DNA from: Shewanella sediminis HAW-EB3
Lineage (GTDB): Bacteria > Pseudomonadota > Gammaproteobacteria > Enterobacterales > Shewanellaceae
NCBI RefSeq assembly: GCF_000018025.1
Contig: NC_009831.1
Span: 186,001-250,000, forward strand
Direction: 5' to 3'
Length of the DNA: 64,000 nucleotides
Shown here: positions 1 to 9,589 of the stretch, one piece after another
How positions within the stretch are numbered: the stretch's first letter is position 1
Layout of the letters: each line of letters opens with the position of its first letter
The notes under the pieces: model-generated
What the model was told of the DNA's origin: nothing
The model's database searches: none
Seen by the model: only the letters and a program-made list of their open reading frames with translations
Program-made: the position numbers and the translations under genes

Positions 1-738
1 TGGATTGATGATCCACAGACCCGCCGCCGTCATACCAAATTCATCACTATCGGCTCTAACTGACTGTTCGATACGTAGCTGATTCTTAATGCCACTCTGA
101 GCAAGTATTTTCAACATGCCTTCGGTTTGAGCGCGGTTAACGACCGGATACCAGAGCATATATACACCAGTTGCGAACTTTTTATGGGCCTTAATTATCG
201 CGTTAGGCACATCCTGATAATCGGTTTTCATCTCATAGCTTGGGTCTACTAAGATAACGCCGCGTCGTTCACGAGGAGGAACCGCTGCGATTAACCCTTT
301 TAAGCCATCGTCTTTGACAATGCGAATATATCGGTCACCGGCAAACTGCTCTTCAAGCTGAGCGTGATCGGCGCCATGAAGCTCATGCAATACCATGCGC
401 TCTTTTTCATAGCTGTTCATATCTACAAAGGCTGGAGAGCCGGGATAGAAAGAGAGCTCAGGTTTGCCCTGATTGAAGTGAGTGACATCAGCAATATACT
501 CAGCAAGTGGTTCAGGTAGATCCTCTTTTCCCCATAGCTTAGCGACACCCTCTAAGTACTCTCCGGTTTTTTGGGCGAATTCATCACTCAGAGCATAACC
601 GCCGGCTCCGGCATGGGTATCAATATAGACAAAAGGGGTTGGCTTCTTATGCATTAGCTTAAGCACCTGCAATAAAACAGAGTGCTTTAATACATCGGCA
701 TAATTTCCGGCATGATAGCCGTGGCGATAACTCAGCAT
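1..738 (-). CDS. rlmJ: 23S rRNA (adenine-2030-N6)-methyltransferase RlmJ, 3' end outside window
   Basis: SAM-dependent methyltransferase that modifies A2030 of 23S rRNA. About 246 codons are present and the C-terminus lies beyond base 1, so the gene is partial only because of the window edge. The N-terminus reads MLSYRHGYHAGNYADVLKH, which is characteristic of the RlmJ/YhiR family. A DPSY catalytic motif (VDPSYE) is encoded near base 240, in the position of the NPPY/DPPY motif of N6-adenine methyltransferases. The start is the ATG complementary to 736-738. It is divergent from rsmJ across a 196-base gap that must hold both promoters. Family assignment is confident. Confidence 0.93.
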   Translation of the reverse strand, partial: MLSYRHGYHAGNYADVLKHSVLLQVLKLMHKKPTPFVYIDTHAGAGGYALSDEFAQKTGEYLEGVAKLWGKEDLPEPLAEYIADVTHFNQGKPELSFYPGSPAFVDMNSYEKERMVLHELHGADHAQLEEQFAGDRYIRIVKDDGLKGLIAAVPPRERRGVILVDPSYEMKTDYQDVPNAIIKAHKKFATGVYMLWYPVVNRAQTEGMLKILAQSGIKNQLRIEQSVRADSDEFGMTAAGLWIINP

Positions 739-934
739 GATGATTCCTAAAGGGTTTCGGCATAGCGTTAAGCTGGATATCGTTTATGGATAACTGAACT
801 TGGCTTTGCGAGGTTAATTTGGGTATGGCAAAAATTGCCTAATGCTACGGATTATAACTCAAACTCCTTAAAATATATCTCCCAGAGGGAGCTTTTGGCA
901 TAATAGACGCATAATCACGCCACATCGAGTTACT

Positions 935-1711
935 GTGACCGAACTTAAGCAATCAATACAGCCGATAGGCATCTTTTTTAATGCTCAATACCCTTCATTA
1001 GAGGCTATCTGCCAAAGATGGGGACTTGTCTTTGATAAGGAAGCTGCATTCGAGCTGGTATTCGAAAATAATTGCCTTGTTTTGAATAAGCGTGATGAAC
1101 CAAAACTGAAAGGCATCAGTGTGGATTTTGTCTCGGGCGCTGTGGCGCATCGCCGCAAATTTGGTGGTGGACGAGGGCAATCGATAGCCAAAGCGGTAGG
1201 CCTTAAGCAAGGGGTGAATCCCAGCGTCGTCGATGGTACCGCTGGCCTCGGACGTGATGCCTTCGTGCTGGCCAGTCTTGGCTGCAATGTTACTATGGTA
1301 GAGCGAAACCCTGTGGTTGCAGCCCTGCTCGAAGATGGTCTGCGCCGCGCCTATGAAAGTGAAGAGATCGGCGATTGGATGCGCGAGCGCATGAGACTGG
1401 TACACGGCTCGAGTCTGGAGTCTGTGGCCGAGCTTGGCGAAGAGATCGATGTGGTGTACTTAGATCCCATGTATCCCCACCGTGAAAAGTCGGCATTAGT
1501 AAAGAAGGAGATGCGCGTATTTCAGTCACTGGTCGGCGCCGATCTCGATGCCGATGGACTTCTCGCCCCTGCCACAGCATTAGCCACTAAGCGAGTGGTG
1601 GTCAAGCGACCCGATTACGCAGAGGACTTAGATGGGGTGAAGCCATCTATGGTCATATCAACGAAGAAAAACCGTTTCGATGTGTACGTTAAGGCGGCTA
1701 TGAAGGCTTAA
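935..1711 (+). CDS. rsmJ: 16S rRNA (guanine-1516-N2)-methyltransferase RsmJ
   Basis: Methylates G1516 of 16S rRNA. The 258-residue length fits the YhiQ/RsmJ family. Visible SAM-binding elements are [14 protein letters not shown] (motif I) followed by [11 protein letters not shown], and the catalytic-site motif DPMYPHR. Initiation is at a GTG; the ATGs further in would remove conserved N-terminal sequence. It lies divergent from rlmJ and its stop is only 3 bases from the stop of the convergent VanZ-like gene. Confidence 0.93.
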   Translation: MTELKQSIQPIGIFFNAQYPSLEAICQRWGLVFDKEAAFELVFENNCLVLNKRDEPKLKGISVDFVSGAVAHRRKFGGGRGQSIAKAVGLKQGVNPSVVDGTAGLGRDAFVLASLGCNVTMVERNPVVAALLEDGLRRAYESEEIGDWMRERMRLVHGSSLESVAELGEEIDVVYLDPMYPHREKSALVKKEMRVFQSLVGADLDADGLLAPATALATKRVVVKRPDYAEDLDGVKPSMVISTKKNRFDVYVKAAMKA

Positions 1712-1714
1712 CGC

Positions 1715-2101
1715 TTATGCCTTCATCGGTGTTTTACTGCTGAGATAAGTTACATAAGTAAAGCTGAGGATCCCCAGGGCATCGGCGGTCAGATCCATCA
1801 GATCAAATGTTCTGCTGGGGATGAAGCCTTGGCTAATCTCCTCCGCAAGCACGAAAATCGTAACGACCGCAGTACCATAGTAGAGACGGAATCGACCTAT
1901 CGGAAACGACTTACAGCGAGAGGCGAGATTAAACAAAAAGGTCAGCATACCGAAAAGGCAAAAGTGCCCCAGTTTGTCACCATAGGGGAGCACACCTACC
2001 AGCTCGAAGAAAACACTAGTGCTACCGGTATTCGCCAGATAGATCACCCAAAGAATAAAAGCAAAAAAAACTAGCGCTAAACTAACTACCAATCTATTCA
2101 T
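1715..2101 (-). CDS. VanZ-like family integral membrane protein
   Basis: A 128-residue protein with four predicted membrane segments: a first helix near residues 3-23, then helices around 42-60, 74-92 and 100-118. The block GDKLGHF in the first loop and the later segment ending in LMDLTADALGI are typical of VanZ-like proteins. That family is named after teicoplanin resistance, but most members have no known role. It is convergent with rsmJ and probably monocistronic. Function is not inferable. Confidence 0.75.
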   Translation of the reverse strand: MNRLVVSLALVFFAFILWVIYLANTGSTSVFFELVGVLPYGDKLGHFCLFGMLTFLFNLASRCKSFPIGRFRLYYGTAVVTIFVLAEEISQGFIPSRTFDLMDLTADALGILSFTYVTYLSSKTPMKA

Positions 2102-2204
2102 TATGTTCCAGGGCCCTATATTAATAACCTGCTTTAACTTATGCCAAGAGCCCTGTTCGAGTACAGTTAATGAAAGTTAACCCAATCTCCTCTTACTTGC
2201 GGAC

Positions 2205-2240
2205 AATACAAAAAAGGAGCCTGATGGCTCCTTTTGTATT
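2205..2240. terminator. Bidirectional intrinsic terminator
   Basis: A near-perfect hairpin with stem GGAGCC/GGCTCC around a TGAT loop, extended by flanking A-tract and T-tract (AATACAAAA...TTTTGTATT). The T-tract faces both ways. It lies just downstream of the minus-strand barrel gene ending at 2256. Confidence 0.8.
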
Positions 2241-2255
2241 GGTAAGTAGTGATAT

Positions 2256-3107
2256 CTAGAAGTAGTGAACGTATTCAGCATGCACGCGGTAGAGAACATC
2301 ATCGAATCCAATCAGATCTTGTTCAGAGGTGCGATCAATATATTCTGTTGCGAAGTGCAGCAGGTTGTTTTTATTGGCTAGAGGAATAACGACGCCAAAA
2401 TTAACCTTGTTGAAGGTATAGGACTTATTATCTTCATATTTCCACAGGCCATCGTAACGGCTGTAGTTTAGTGATAACTGAACTCCGGTGTGGCTGAAGG
2501 TATACTTGTTCTTTAGTTCAAAGTAGTAACCGAAACCGCGGCGGTTAAGCTCTTCCTCTGTGATCCCTTGTGACTCTCTCGGCCAGTCATCATCTTTCTC
2601 CTCCTCGCTGAAGGCCAAGCCTAAGGTGACCCCTAAGTCGTAATGATGGGTGTCACCAAAACGCCTGTTGAGTGCTAAGCCTCCTACGGCAAGCTGCTCA
2701 AACTCCTCGAGCTGTTGACTGTTGTAATGACCCTCGTAGTGACCGATAACGCTGAGAGTATAATCGTCATCGTTATTGATGCTCATAAAAGGACGCTGGT
2801 AATGGAGCTTTAGATCCATCGAGTCTCGATATCTGTCTTCATCGTACTTCTCTGAATCTTTCTCGTAATAGTAGGTGCCGCGAGCCCGGAAGTAGTTAGT
2901 ATCGAGCTTGTAGGTTTTATCGTATCTGAGATCGTCCCAAATGAGTGAGATGCCGGCGCCTTTCGATAAAGAGCTGCCGGGTGAGTCCTCATAGGCTTCC
3001 ATACCCGAAATTATAGACATGGCCAGCGGGGAGCTGGTCTCTTCAGCATTCACGTTGAGTGACAGGCCTAATACCGCAATAGTCGCGCCGAGAGTTAATT
3101 TATTCAT
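2256..3107 (-). CDS. Secreted outer-membrane beta-barrel protein, function unknown
   Basis: A 283-residue protein with a signal peptide (MNKLTLGATIAVLGLSLNVNA, cleavage after about residue 21). Alternating Tyr/aromatic and polar strands follow, and the protein ends in ...YVHYF. The terminal Phe is the usual BAM recognition signature of outer-membrane barrels. The start at 3107 is preferred over an in-frame codon 10 residues earlier because AGGGA sits 5 bases upstream and the signal peptide then begins directly. The mature part is rich in Asp/Glu and Tyr. I do not recognise the family. A nutrient channel or passive porin is possible but not shown. Confidence 0.7.
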   Translation of the reverse strand: MNKLTLGATIAVLGLSLNVNAEETSSPLAMSIISGMEAYEDSPGSSLSKGAGISLIWDDLRYDKTYKLDTNYFRARGTYYYEKDSEKYDEDRYRDSMDLKLHYQRPFMSINNDDDYTLSVIGHYEGHYNSQQLEEFEQLAVGGLALNRRFGDTHHYDLGVTLGLAFSEEEKDDDWPRESQGITEEELNRRGFGYYFELKNKYTFSHTGVQLSLNYSRYDGLWKYEDNKSYTFNKVNFGVVIPLANKNNLLHFATEYIDRTSEQDLIGFDDVLYRVHAEYVHYF

Positions 3108-3300
3108 CGTTTTCCCTGATGCTATTTTCTTACTCACCCGATCGTAGTGAGCTATTTAATGAACAATATTTTAACACGCTAAATCAGAAATGATCCGGCG
3201 AAAATTACCAAATTTTTGCTTTTGACTGTCTTCGCTAGAGTGATAGCTTTACTGCAATTCGATGATACACGACTCAAAAGCATGATGACAGATACTCTGT

Positions 3301-4611
3301 CTACTCCATAGGTAACCAAACCTGAGCGCGTAAACCCCCTTCGGCTCGATTGGTGAGTACGACTTCCCCCTGATGGCGATCGGTAATTCGTTTGATGATG
3401 GCAAGCCCCAGACCCGAGCCCACGCTGCCCCTCGCCGTATCTCCCTGAGTAAAAGGTTGAAACAGTTTGGGGATTTGATCTTCCGGAATGCCGGGGCCAT
3501 CGTCTTCGACACTGAAACCCACCCGTTTGCCATCGAAATGAGAGCTCAGTTTTACCCAGCCTCTACCATATCGAAAGGCATTTTCGACCAGGTTACTGAG
3601 TATGCGCTTGATGGCGATGCTCTGCATGGGGATCTCGGGGCATTCATTGAGTTCGACTTCAATCTTTGCCTCTCGGTTCGATTCGGCCTGCACCACATCC
3701 TCTATCAAATCGTTAAGCTGTCCCTGTTCCCGGGTGCTTTCCTGATCTTGGCGGATATAGGAAATAAACTGATTGATGATGGCATCCATATCTTCGATAT
3801 CGTGCACTATGCCGTCTTTGAGGTACTCATCTTCTTCAACCATCATCTCAGAGGCCAGACGGATGCGGGTCAGTGGCGTGCGAAGATCATGGGATATCCC
3901 CGCCATCAACAGGGCCCTGTCCTGTTCGAGCTGTTTCATGCTATGGGACATCTGATTAAAGGCGTTGGTCACTTCGACTATTTCGGTGGAGCCTGTGAGA
4001 GGCAATGGCTCGGGATAGTCGCCCATCGAGACCGATATTGCCGCTTTTTGAAGCTTTTTGAGGGGCCTGTTTTGTTGTCTGGCAAACCACCATCCGCCGG
4101 CGACACTCAATGCACCAATTACCATCAGATAGAGGGTGAGTGGGGACAAGTCTGATTCGTTGAAACCGGTTAAGGGAACCTTTATCCAGATAGAGGGAGC
4201 CTGAGGAGGGCGGATCCAGATCTCAAAATCATCTCCCTGAGCTATCTTAACTTCGGCTTTTCCTCCTAAGTGCTCAGACATCTGTGATGACAAGAAGCCA
4301 TAATATACGGCCTGATCGATACCCGCTTCCCGTGCCTGCTTCTGATTGTAGATCTCCATGCCATCGTCACGCACCTTGGCATTCAGGGCATCGACCATGG
4401 TGAGGTGTTCACGGCCGATATCGACACCATCGACGAAAAGCAACTTGACCTGACGCGCTATCAACTGATTGATCTGTTGATAGGTTGGCTGGATAAAATA
4501 GGTGGCCACAGAAAGGTATGACACCAGCTGATTGATCAGCAACAGACAACCGATCAGCATGACTGTCTGACTAAAAGCGCTACGGGGGAGGAACTTCTTC
4601 AGCCACTTCAT
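3301..4611 (-). CDS. envZ: Osmolarity sensor histidine kinase EnvZ
   Basis: Inner-membrane histidine kinase that phosphorylates and dephosphorylates OmpR. Order of parts: TM1 near residues 15-40, periplasmic sensor to about 155, TM2 near 158-178, HAMP domain, then the dimerisation/H box [14 protein letters not shown] with the phospho-acceptor His at about 241. N box, DDGPGIP and GSGLGLAI complete the ATP-binding domain. The start [15 protein letters not shown] is chosen because it aligns with the usual EnvZ N-terminus and places the His where E. coli has H243. A GTG 18 bases upstream is the alternative. It follows ompR by about 60 bases in the same operon. Confidence 0.92.
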   Translation of the reverse strand: MKWLKKFLPRSAFSQTVMLIGCLLLINQLVSYLSVATYFIQPTYQQINQLIARQVKLLFVDGVDIGREHLTMVDALNAKVRDDGMEIYNQKQAREAGIDQAVYYGFLSSQMSEHLGGKAEVKIAQGDDFEIWIRPPQAPSIWIKVPLTGFNESDLSPLTLYLMVIGALSVAGGWWFARQQNRPLKKLQKAAISVSMGDYPEPLPLTGSTEIVEVTNAFNQMSHSMKQLEQDRALLMAGISHDLRTPLTRIRLASEMMVEEDEYLKDGIVHDIEDMDAIINQFISYIRQDQESTREQGQLNDLIEDVVQAESNREAKIEVELNECPEIPMQSIAIKRILSNLVENAFRYGRGWVKLSSHFDGKRVGFSVEDDGPGIPEDQIPKLFQPFTQGDTARGSVGSGLGLAIIKRITDRHQGEVVLTNRAEGGLRAQVWLPME

Positions 4612-4671
4612 CTTAGTGAGCGGCTCCACCTGAGTTAGCTGACAAGCAAAGGTTTAAGGTGAAACCTTGGC

Positions 4672-5397
4672 TCATCGTCGGGCGGCACCATCGGGTACAA
4701 ACACATACCCAAGACCCCACACGGTTTGAATATATCTTGGATTTGCCGGATCTTTCTCTATCAGGCGTCGTAAACGGGAAACCTGAACATCGATAGAACG
4801 TTCGAGTGCAGAGTAGTCACGGCCGCGAGCTAAGTTCATTAACTTATCACGCGATAGCGGTTCACGGGGATGACTCACCAATACCTTTAGTACGGCAAAT
4901 TCACCACTGGTGAGTGAAATAGCTTCCTCGCCGTGGTACATCTCACGGGTAGCCAGATTGAGTGCAAACTCACCAAAAGTGATCTCCTCCTCCTGCTGAG
5001 TCGGCGCCCCCGGAACATCCTGACTCTGTCTGCGCATCACGGCTTTAATTCTGGCCAGTAACTCACGAGGGTTAAATGGTTTAGGCAGGTAGTCGTCGGC
5101 TCCAAGCTCGAGGCCAATGATACGGTCGACCTCATCCCCTTTGGCTGTAAGCATAACAATAGGAATGGGATTACCTGTCTGACGGAGTCTTCTGCAGATA
5201 GATAAGCCATCTTCACCGGGAAGCATCAGGTCGAGTACAAGAAGGTGAAAGTTTTCACGTTCCAGCAGTCGATCCATCTGCTCAGAATTGGCCGCACTAC
5301 GAACCTGATAACCTTGCTCCATAAGATAGCGCTCTAGTAAAGCTCTTAGCCTCATATCATCATCGACGACGAGAATTTTAGAGGTTTCCTGTCCCAT
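4672..5397 (-). CDS. ompR: Response regulator OmpR
   Basis: A DNA-binding response regulator of 241 residues. The receiver domain has the acidic pocket VVDDD near residues 10-14, phospho-acceptor Asp56 in LVLDLMLPGEDG, and KPF near 106. The C-terminal winged-helix domain ends in YIQTVWGLGYVFVPDG, as in OmpR. It is the first gene of the ompR-envZ operon and is divergent from greB. In enterobacteria the pair controls porin genes; the target set here cannot be told from this window. Confidence 0.95.
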   Translation of the reverse strand: MGQETSKILVVDDDMRLRALLERYLMEQGYQVRSAANSEQMDRLLERENFHLLVLDLMLPGEDGLSICRRLRQTGNPIPIVMLTAKGDEVDRIIGLELGADDYLPKPFNPRELLARIKAVMRRQSQDVPGAPTQQEEEITFGEFALNLATREMYHGEEAISLTSGEFAVLKVLVSHPREPLSRDKLMNLARGRDYSALERSIDVQVSRLRRLIEKDPANPRYIQTVWGLGYVFVPDGAARR

Positions 5398-5747
5398 GCT
5401 TATTATCCTTTTTGATCGGTATTCGACAGTGTTCGGTATCCAACTGGCTGATATTGAATATGAATCTTTTTAATTAAGGCTAATATAGCCGTTTACTCCT
5501 GTCAAAGACCAGCGCCCATTTTTTTTACTATCACATTTCATTCACGCCGATATGAGAAGGAATAAGTTTAATCTGTTGAATTTAATGGTTATTGTGTTTG
5601 GGTCAACTCTTGATTAATGAAATTGTAACTAAATAGGATCTAAATCGTGCTCTTCTTTTTTTACATACTCTGGATAGTTCGATCTTTAATCAGAAAATTT
5701 AGGTTCATCCAGAGTTGTCTAAGAGGTCACAGCGTTAACTTTATAGA
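5398..5747. other. Gene-free region upstream of ompR
   Basis: 350 bases, AT-rich, without a supportable gene. It should contain the ompR promoter on the minus strand. A weak stem (GGCTAATATAGCC, 5477-5489) and a run of T at 5520-5527 are visible. No clear operator was recognised. Confidence 0.4.
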
Positions 5748-5966
5748 TTAAGCGAATCGCTTATCTGAGCGAACGGTAAGGGGATCGAAGCCTCGTTCAT
5801 ACGAGCCATCCTTGGTATCTTTAATATTATCAAAAGACTGTATATAGGGTTTGATATCCAGAATCGGTGTTCCATCTAATAGGTCTATGCCCCGTACGAA
5901 GATGCGGTTTGCCTCTACCCTCTCTATTTCGACAATCGATAATCCAATGGGGGTAAATTCGATCAT
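5748..5966 (-). pseudogene. Remnant of a TrmO/TsaA-type tRNA methyltransferase gene
   Basis: The 72 codons from the only ATG encode two blocks typical of the TrmO (YaeB/TsaA) family, which N6-methylates t6A37 in tRNA: PIGLSIVEI and LDGTPILDIKPY. Family members are roughly 140-240 residues, so the N-terminal half is missing. The frame stays open upstream to a TGA near 6062, but that stretch has no start codon and lacks the expected R-P-N lead-in to PIGLS (it reads IEFTPIGLS). The C-terminal tail is short. I read it as a decayed gene or a captured fragment. An expressed short protein is less likely. Confidence 0.5.
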
Positions 5967-6342
5967 TGCTATCTCTTTTTTAATTCGTATGAAAATGGCT
6001 GCTGTAATAACTGTTGCAACTACACTGGAGCGCTCTCTTTCGATTAGTGAGATTGGGCCAGGTCAGATGCTGTCATGCTAACACCTTTTATTTGAGCAAA
6101 AAGAGGCAAGCCCGGGCTTATCTCTAAGTCATCACAGGTCCAGCTAATGTCACTTTTGCCCATAAGTAATGGCCTGTAACCTCAAGTTTTAGCGGCATAT
6201 TATTTTCCCCCGGAGAGTCGTTCAGCGAAATGACTTCTACTTGATTCAGGGCAATCGGTGTCGAGGTCAAATTGGGGTAGAGATAGTGCTGCAGGCAAGC
6301 TAAGATACGCGAATATCGGTATGTCGCTTTGGAGCTAGATAG
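5967..6342. other. Intergenic region between TrmO-like remnant and greB
   Basis: 376 bases. The minus strand has an open stretch ending at a TAG at 6124-6126 and running back to about 6360 without an ATG start. Its reading includes LKLEVTGHYLWAKVTLAG. It may be a remnant of another gene, or chance. The greB promoter should be here. Confidence 0.3.
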
Positions 6343-6834
6343 ATGAAAGCCATGTTAATTACCCGCAAAGGCTGGCAGGCCTTAGATAAAGAACTCAAAT
6401 ATCTGTGGAAAGAGTATCGCCCCGAGATCACCAAGAAGGTGCAGGAGGCTGCGGCTCAAGGTGACCGATCCGAGAACGCCGATTACACTTATAACAAAAG
6501 GCTTTTACGTCAAATAGATAGCCGGGTCCGTTATCTGGTTAAGCGGGTCGAAGAGCTGCAGATCGTAGATTACTCGCCTCAGCAGGAGGGAAAGGTATTC
6601 TTCGGCGCTTGGATCGAGCTGGAAAATGAAGCGGGCGAGATAGTTCAGTACCGCATCGTGGGTAAAGACGAGCTGGATACTAAGCTGGGCTACATCACCA
6701 TAGACTCGCCCATGGCCCGTGCGCTTATCGGCAAGCAGGTGGACGATGAGGTGGTTGTCCCGACGCCATTGGGGCCTAAGGAGTGGTACATCAACAAGAT
6801 CCAATATAAGTCTTTTGAAGATCCTCAGAATTAG
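6343..6834 (+). CDS. greB: Transcription elongation factor GreB
   Basis: Rescues backtracked RNA polymerase by stimulating transcript cleavage. The 163-residue length and whole-length pattern match GreB. The N-terminal coiled coil contains the acidic tip GDRSENADY that reaches the polymerase active site. GreB-specific blocks YSPQQEGKVFFGAW and IDSPMARALIGK follow in the FKBP-like domain. The start MKAMLITRKG aligns with the family N-terminus. It is divergent from ompR with the TrmO-like remnant between. Confidence 0.95.
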   Translation: MKAMLITRKGWQALDKELKYLWKEYRPEITKKVQEAAAQGDRSENADYTYNKRLLRQIDSRVRYLVKRVEELQIVDYSPQQEGKVFFGAWIELENEAGEIVQYRIVGKDELDTKLGYITIDSPMARALIGKQVDDEVVVPTPLGPKEWYINKIQYKSFEDPQN

Positions 6835-6904
6835 ACTGAGCAATCGGATAAGTGTAAAGCCGGGTCTACACGGCAGGTTAGTCTCTCAGCCCCTAACATA
6901 GGGC

Positions 6905-6920
6905 TGTGACCTCGGTCACA
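6905..6920. promoter_or_regulatory. Consensus CRP binding site
   Basis: TGTGACCTCGGTCACA matches both half-sites of the CRP consensus (TGTGA-N6-TCACA) exactly. It lies 143 bases before the start of the decarboxylase gene and 71 bases after greB, so the decarboxylase is the likely target. Binding itself is inferred. Confidence 0.7.
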
Positions 6921-7062
6921 TTTAGATGTAAAGTTAACTGTACGTTTCGGCTGCTCCGTTCATTTTTTCAAAACTGATCTCGATCAACACTCTCTTTCTC
7001 AATCTCTCTAGGCTGCACTCTTAATAAACAGAGAGTGTTAGCGAATAGAGAAGGATTGTGCC

Positions 7063-8862
7063 GTGTCCCCGTCGATTAAAGATAACTTTGGTAGTGAGTA
7101 TTACAACAGTTTGCCACTTTTTGGCGACTGTCTGGGTGAGTTATTGGCCTTTTTTGGGGTGAAACGAGCTTATGGTGTCGGTGGTGATTTTGTCGCAAAC
7201 CTGATCAACTCATTAGAGGGGCATATCGAAGTGTTGCCCTCGAGCAATGAGATGCATGCCGGGTTTAGTGCCTGCGCTCAGGCTGAACTGAATCCTCTGG
7301 GGATGTGTTTAACGACCTATACGGTCGGCAGTCTTCCGTGCGTGACGGCTGCCGCACTGGCGAGAACCGAGGGCTTACCTGTGGTCTTTATCTCCGGTGC
7401 GCCCGGTGAGGCAGAGGTCAATAGCCATGCCCTGCACCATTCGGTACACCCACATACTGCCTGGCATACGGACCTCGATGCGGCCTTAAACTCTTTTCGT
7501 GCTCTGGGTGTCAGAGCCGAGCGTCTTCAGGGGCAGAGACATAGCGGTCAGCCGAATATTGCCGCCGAACAGTGTTTGGAGTTGCTCACCTATGCCTACC
7601 TGAACCGCCAGCCGGTATTTATCGAGATCCCAAGAGATCTGATCAATCAGCCGACTCAATCTCTGAGCCTGCCACTGAGTTTGGAGCAGATATCACAGAA
7701 TCAGCCACTTAGTTTGAGTGGTGCCGAGCTGATCGCCCAAGATATCGAGTCAAAGCTCAAGCTGGCTAACAAGCCTTTGGTTTTTTTGGGTGAGAAACTG
7801 AGGTTGAATCGCCCGCTACTCTCTAAAATTATCTCATTGTGTCATCAACATAGCTTGCCCTATGCGACGAGTTGGTTCGGTAAGGGAATGCTGGATGAGA
7901 GTGAGCCTCTCTGTTTAGGCAGTTATAACGGTGCCTTCAGTGAACTCGAGGGTAAGCATTATATTGAATCTCAGGCCGACTATATTTTGGAATTAGGGAC
8001 GGCAATATTTCCCTCGGATACCAATAATGCATTTAGCAGTCAGACCCATGCCATAGACACCCATAGCCATAAAACCATGTTGCGAGGAACGGCGCGATGG
8101 GAGAAGGATATCGAGGCCGTTATCGATCTTCTAGTGCAGAAGTTACCGTTAAATGAGGGGGCTGAAAGCACTCTGGATCCGGATGAAAAAGTAACTCCGC
8201 CACTCGAGTCCGTTATGCTTGGTTATCATAACTTAGCGGAGACGATTAATCAGGCTCAGCGTCAGCTTGCTAAGCCTTATATCTTCGTGCCCGAAGTGGG
8301 GAGCTCTCTGTTTGCCAGCTTCGAACTGGAGACCCATGGAAGTGATATCGGCAGAAGCTATCTGGCCAACCCTTGGTATGCGGCCATGGGGACCTGTCTT
8401 CCTTACGCAAGAGCCATTGCGGATCAACTTGCCGAAAGTAACAGCCTGCAGCCGGTATTAGTCATGATTGGGGATGGTGGTTTTAATTTTCAGGCTAATG
8501 AACTGATCAACCTGCAGAAGCAGGGCGCCAATGTGACGATTCTCTATATGAGAAACAATATATTCCACCTGGGTAAGGCCGGTGATGCTCCTATCTATTC
8601 CTGTAACGATCAAGGGTTTAATCCAAGATTACTGATCCAGGCCTATGGGGGGGATGGGCATCTGTGTGAGACAACAGAGCAACTCACTCACTGTCTGATT
8701 GAGACGGCTCACAAGGGGGGAGTACACCTGATCGAGGTTCCGACTTCCGTGGAGGCAGGGCATCAGAGCGAGACGACTAAGAAGCTTAACACCTACATAG
8801 GCTTTAGAAATGGCGATCCTCAGGCCACCGAGCGATGGAATGAGCTGTGTGGCCATTTCTGA
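7063..8862 (+). CDS. Thiamine-diphosphate-dependent 2-oxo acid decarboxylase (pyruvate/indolepyruvate decarboxylase family)
   Basis: Three-domain ThDP enzyme of 599 residues. The N-terminal Pyr domain has the cofactor-activating Glu63 in SSNEMHAGF and the adjacent His pair HH125-126 (ALHHSVHP), the hallmark of decarboxylases such as PDC and IPDC as against acetolactate synthase. The C-terminal PP domain has the ThDP/Mg motif starting GDGGFNF (Gly470) and closing in RNN. Initiation is at GTG 7063. The substrate (pyruvate, phenylpyruvate, indolepyruvate or a branched-chain 2-oxo acid) cannot be settled by eye. A CRP box upstream suggests carbon-status control. Monocistronic. Confidence 0.82.
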   Translation: MSPSIKDNFGSEYYNSLPLFGDCLGELLAFFGVKRAYGVGGDFVANLINSLEGHIEVLPSSNEMHAGFSACAQAELNPLGMCLTTYTVGSLPCVTAAALARTEGLPVVFISGAPGEAEVNSHALHHSVHPHTAWHTDLDAALNSFRALGVRAERLQGQRHSGQPNIAAEQCLELLTYAYLNRQPVFIEIPRDLINQPTQSLSLPLSLEQISQNQPLSLSGAELIAQDIESKLKLANKPLVFLGEKLRLNRPLLSKIISLCHQHSLPYATSWFGKGMLDESEPLCLGSYNGAFSELEGKHYIESQADYILELGTAIFPSDTNNAFSSQTHAIDTHSHKTMLRGTARWEKDIEAVIDLLVQKLPLNEGAESTLDPDEKVTPPLESVMLGYHNLAETINQAQRQLAKPYIFVPEVGSSLFASFELETHGSDIGRSYLANPWYAAMGTCLPYARAIADQLAESNSLQPVLVMIGDGGFNFQANELINLQKQGANVTILYMRNNIFHLGKAGDAPIYSCNDQGFNPRLLIQAYGGDGHLCETTEQLTHCLIETAHKGGVHLIEVPTSVEAGHQSETTKKLNTYIGFRNGDPQATERWNELCGHF

Positions 8863-9070
8863 TGGTTTTGAGAATAATGCAGTTTGAATGTGAGCAATAT
8901 TAGCTAGAGCTAAATTGATGTCGGTCATGATGAGACGACAATTGTTCATGCTAATATCAGTTTTCAGGCTTTGACATGTATAGATCTCCCTATAGGCTAG
9001 GGGAAATACAATTGGTTTACTCATATAGAGCAAGTGATTCTTCGACAGATAACAAAAATGGATAATAAAG

Positions 9071-9442
9071 ATGGATAAGACTCAGTATTTTTATCGTACC
9101 GCCATTTTCACACGCAAAGATAATCAGGTGTCATTGGTTGATATTGAGAAGCCGGACGATACGACTCCGATGGAAGATTGGATGGCGATAGTGGTATCAC
9201 TCGCCGATGGTCGCCATACGGTGAATGAGTTGATTGCTTATATGGGCTCTCAGTATCGCAGTGCACCACAGGAGTTAGAGGATACGCTGCATTCAGTGCT
9301 GGAAAGGCTGCAGGAGGGGAAGATAGTTCAACTGAGTGAGCAGGCAGTCGAGCTTCCCTATTATCTGGCCGAGCCTATTGAATCTCTGGATATTGAAAAG
9401 GCGAAGAAGCTGATCAAAGAGGATGGTTATATTCATCATTGA
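9071..9442 (+). CDS. Small conserved protein with PqqD-like fold
   Basis: A 123-residue soluble protein. The middle (about residues 35-85) has the pattern of PqqD-type peptide-binding winged helices: ADGRHTVNELIAYM, then a helix rich in Glu/Leu, then LERLQEGKIVQL. PqqD domains present peptides to radical-SAM enzymes, but no radical-SAM gene or peptide precursor is visible nearby, so that role is not supported here. An in-frame-stop mini-ORF (MDNKDG) begins 13 bases upstream at 9058 and overlaps the start. Function unknown. Confidence 0.6.
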   Translation: MDKTQYFYRTAIFTRKDNQVSLVDIEKPDDTTPMEDWMAIVVSLADGRHTVNELIAYMGSQYRSAPQELEDTLHSVLERLQEGKIVQLSEQAVELPYYLAEPIESLDIEKAKKLIKEDGYIHH

Positions 9443-9458
9443 TTCCCCTTCGGAGAAG

Positions 9459-9481
9459 GCCCGCATCCTGCGGGCTTTTTT
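9459..9481 (+). terminator. Intrinsic terminator after the PqqD-like gene
   Basis: Stem GCCCGCA/TGCGGGC with a TCC loop followed by six T. Confidence 0.9.
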
Positions 9482-9589
9482 GTTCACACCGTTTGAATCT
9501 CTTTAAGCATATTTCATGCAAGAGGTGTATAGGCTGTGCTATCTTTGGCACCACTCAAATCTTTCTATCCAGGCACGACACAACTTCTT

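Noticed and set aside
1829..2074. 81-codon frame on the plus strand
   Set aside because: It lies antisense to the VanZ-like gene and has no family resemblance.
3373..4155. 260-codon open frame on the plus strand
   Set aside because: It lies wholly antisense to envZ, whose domains are intact, and its translation shows no family pattern. It is a shadow of the real gene.
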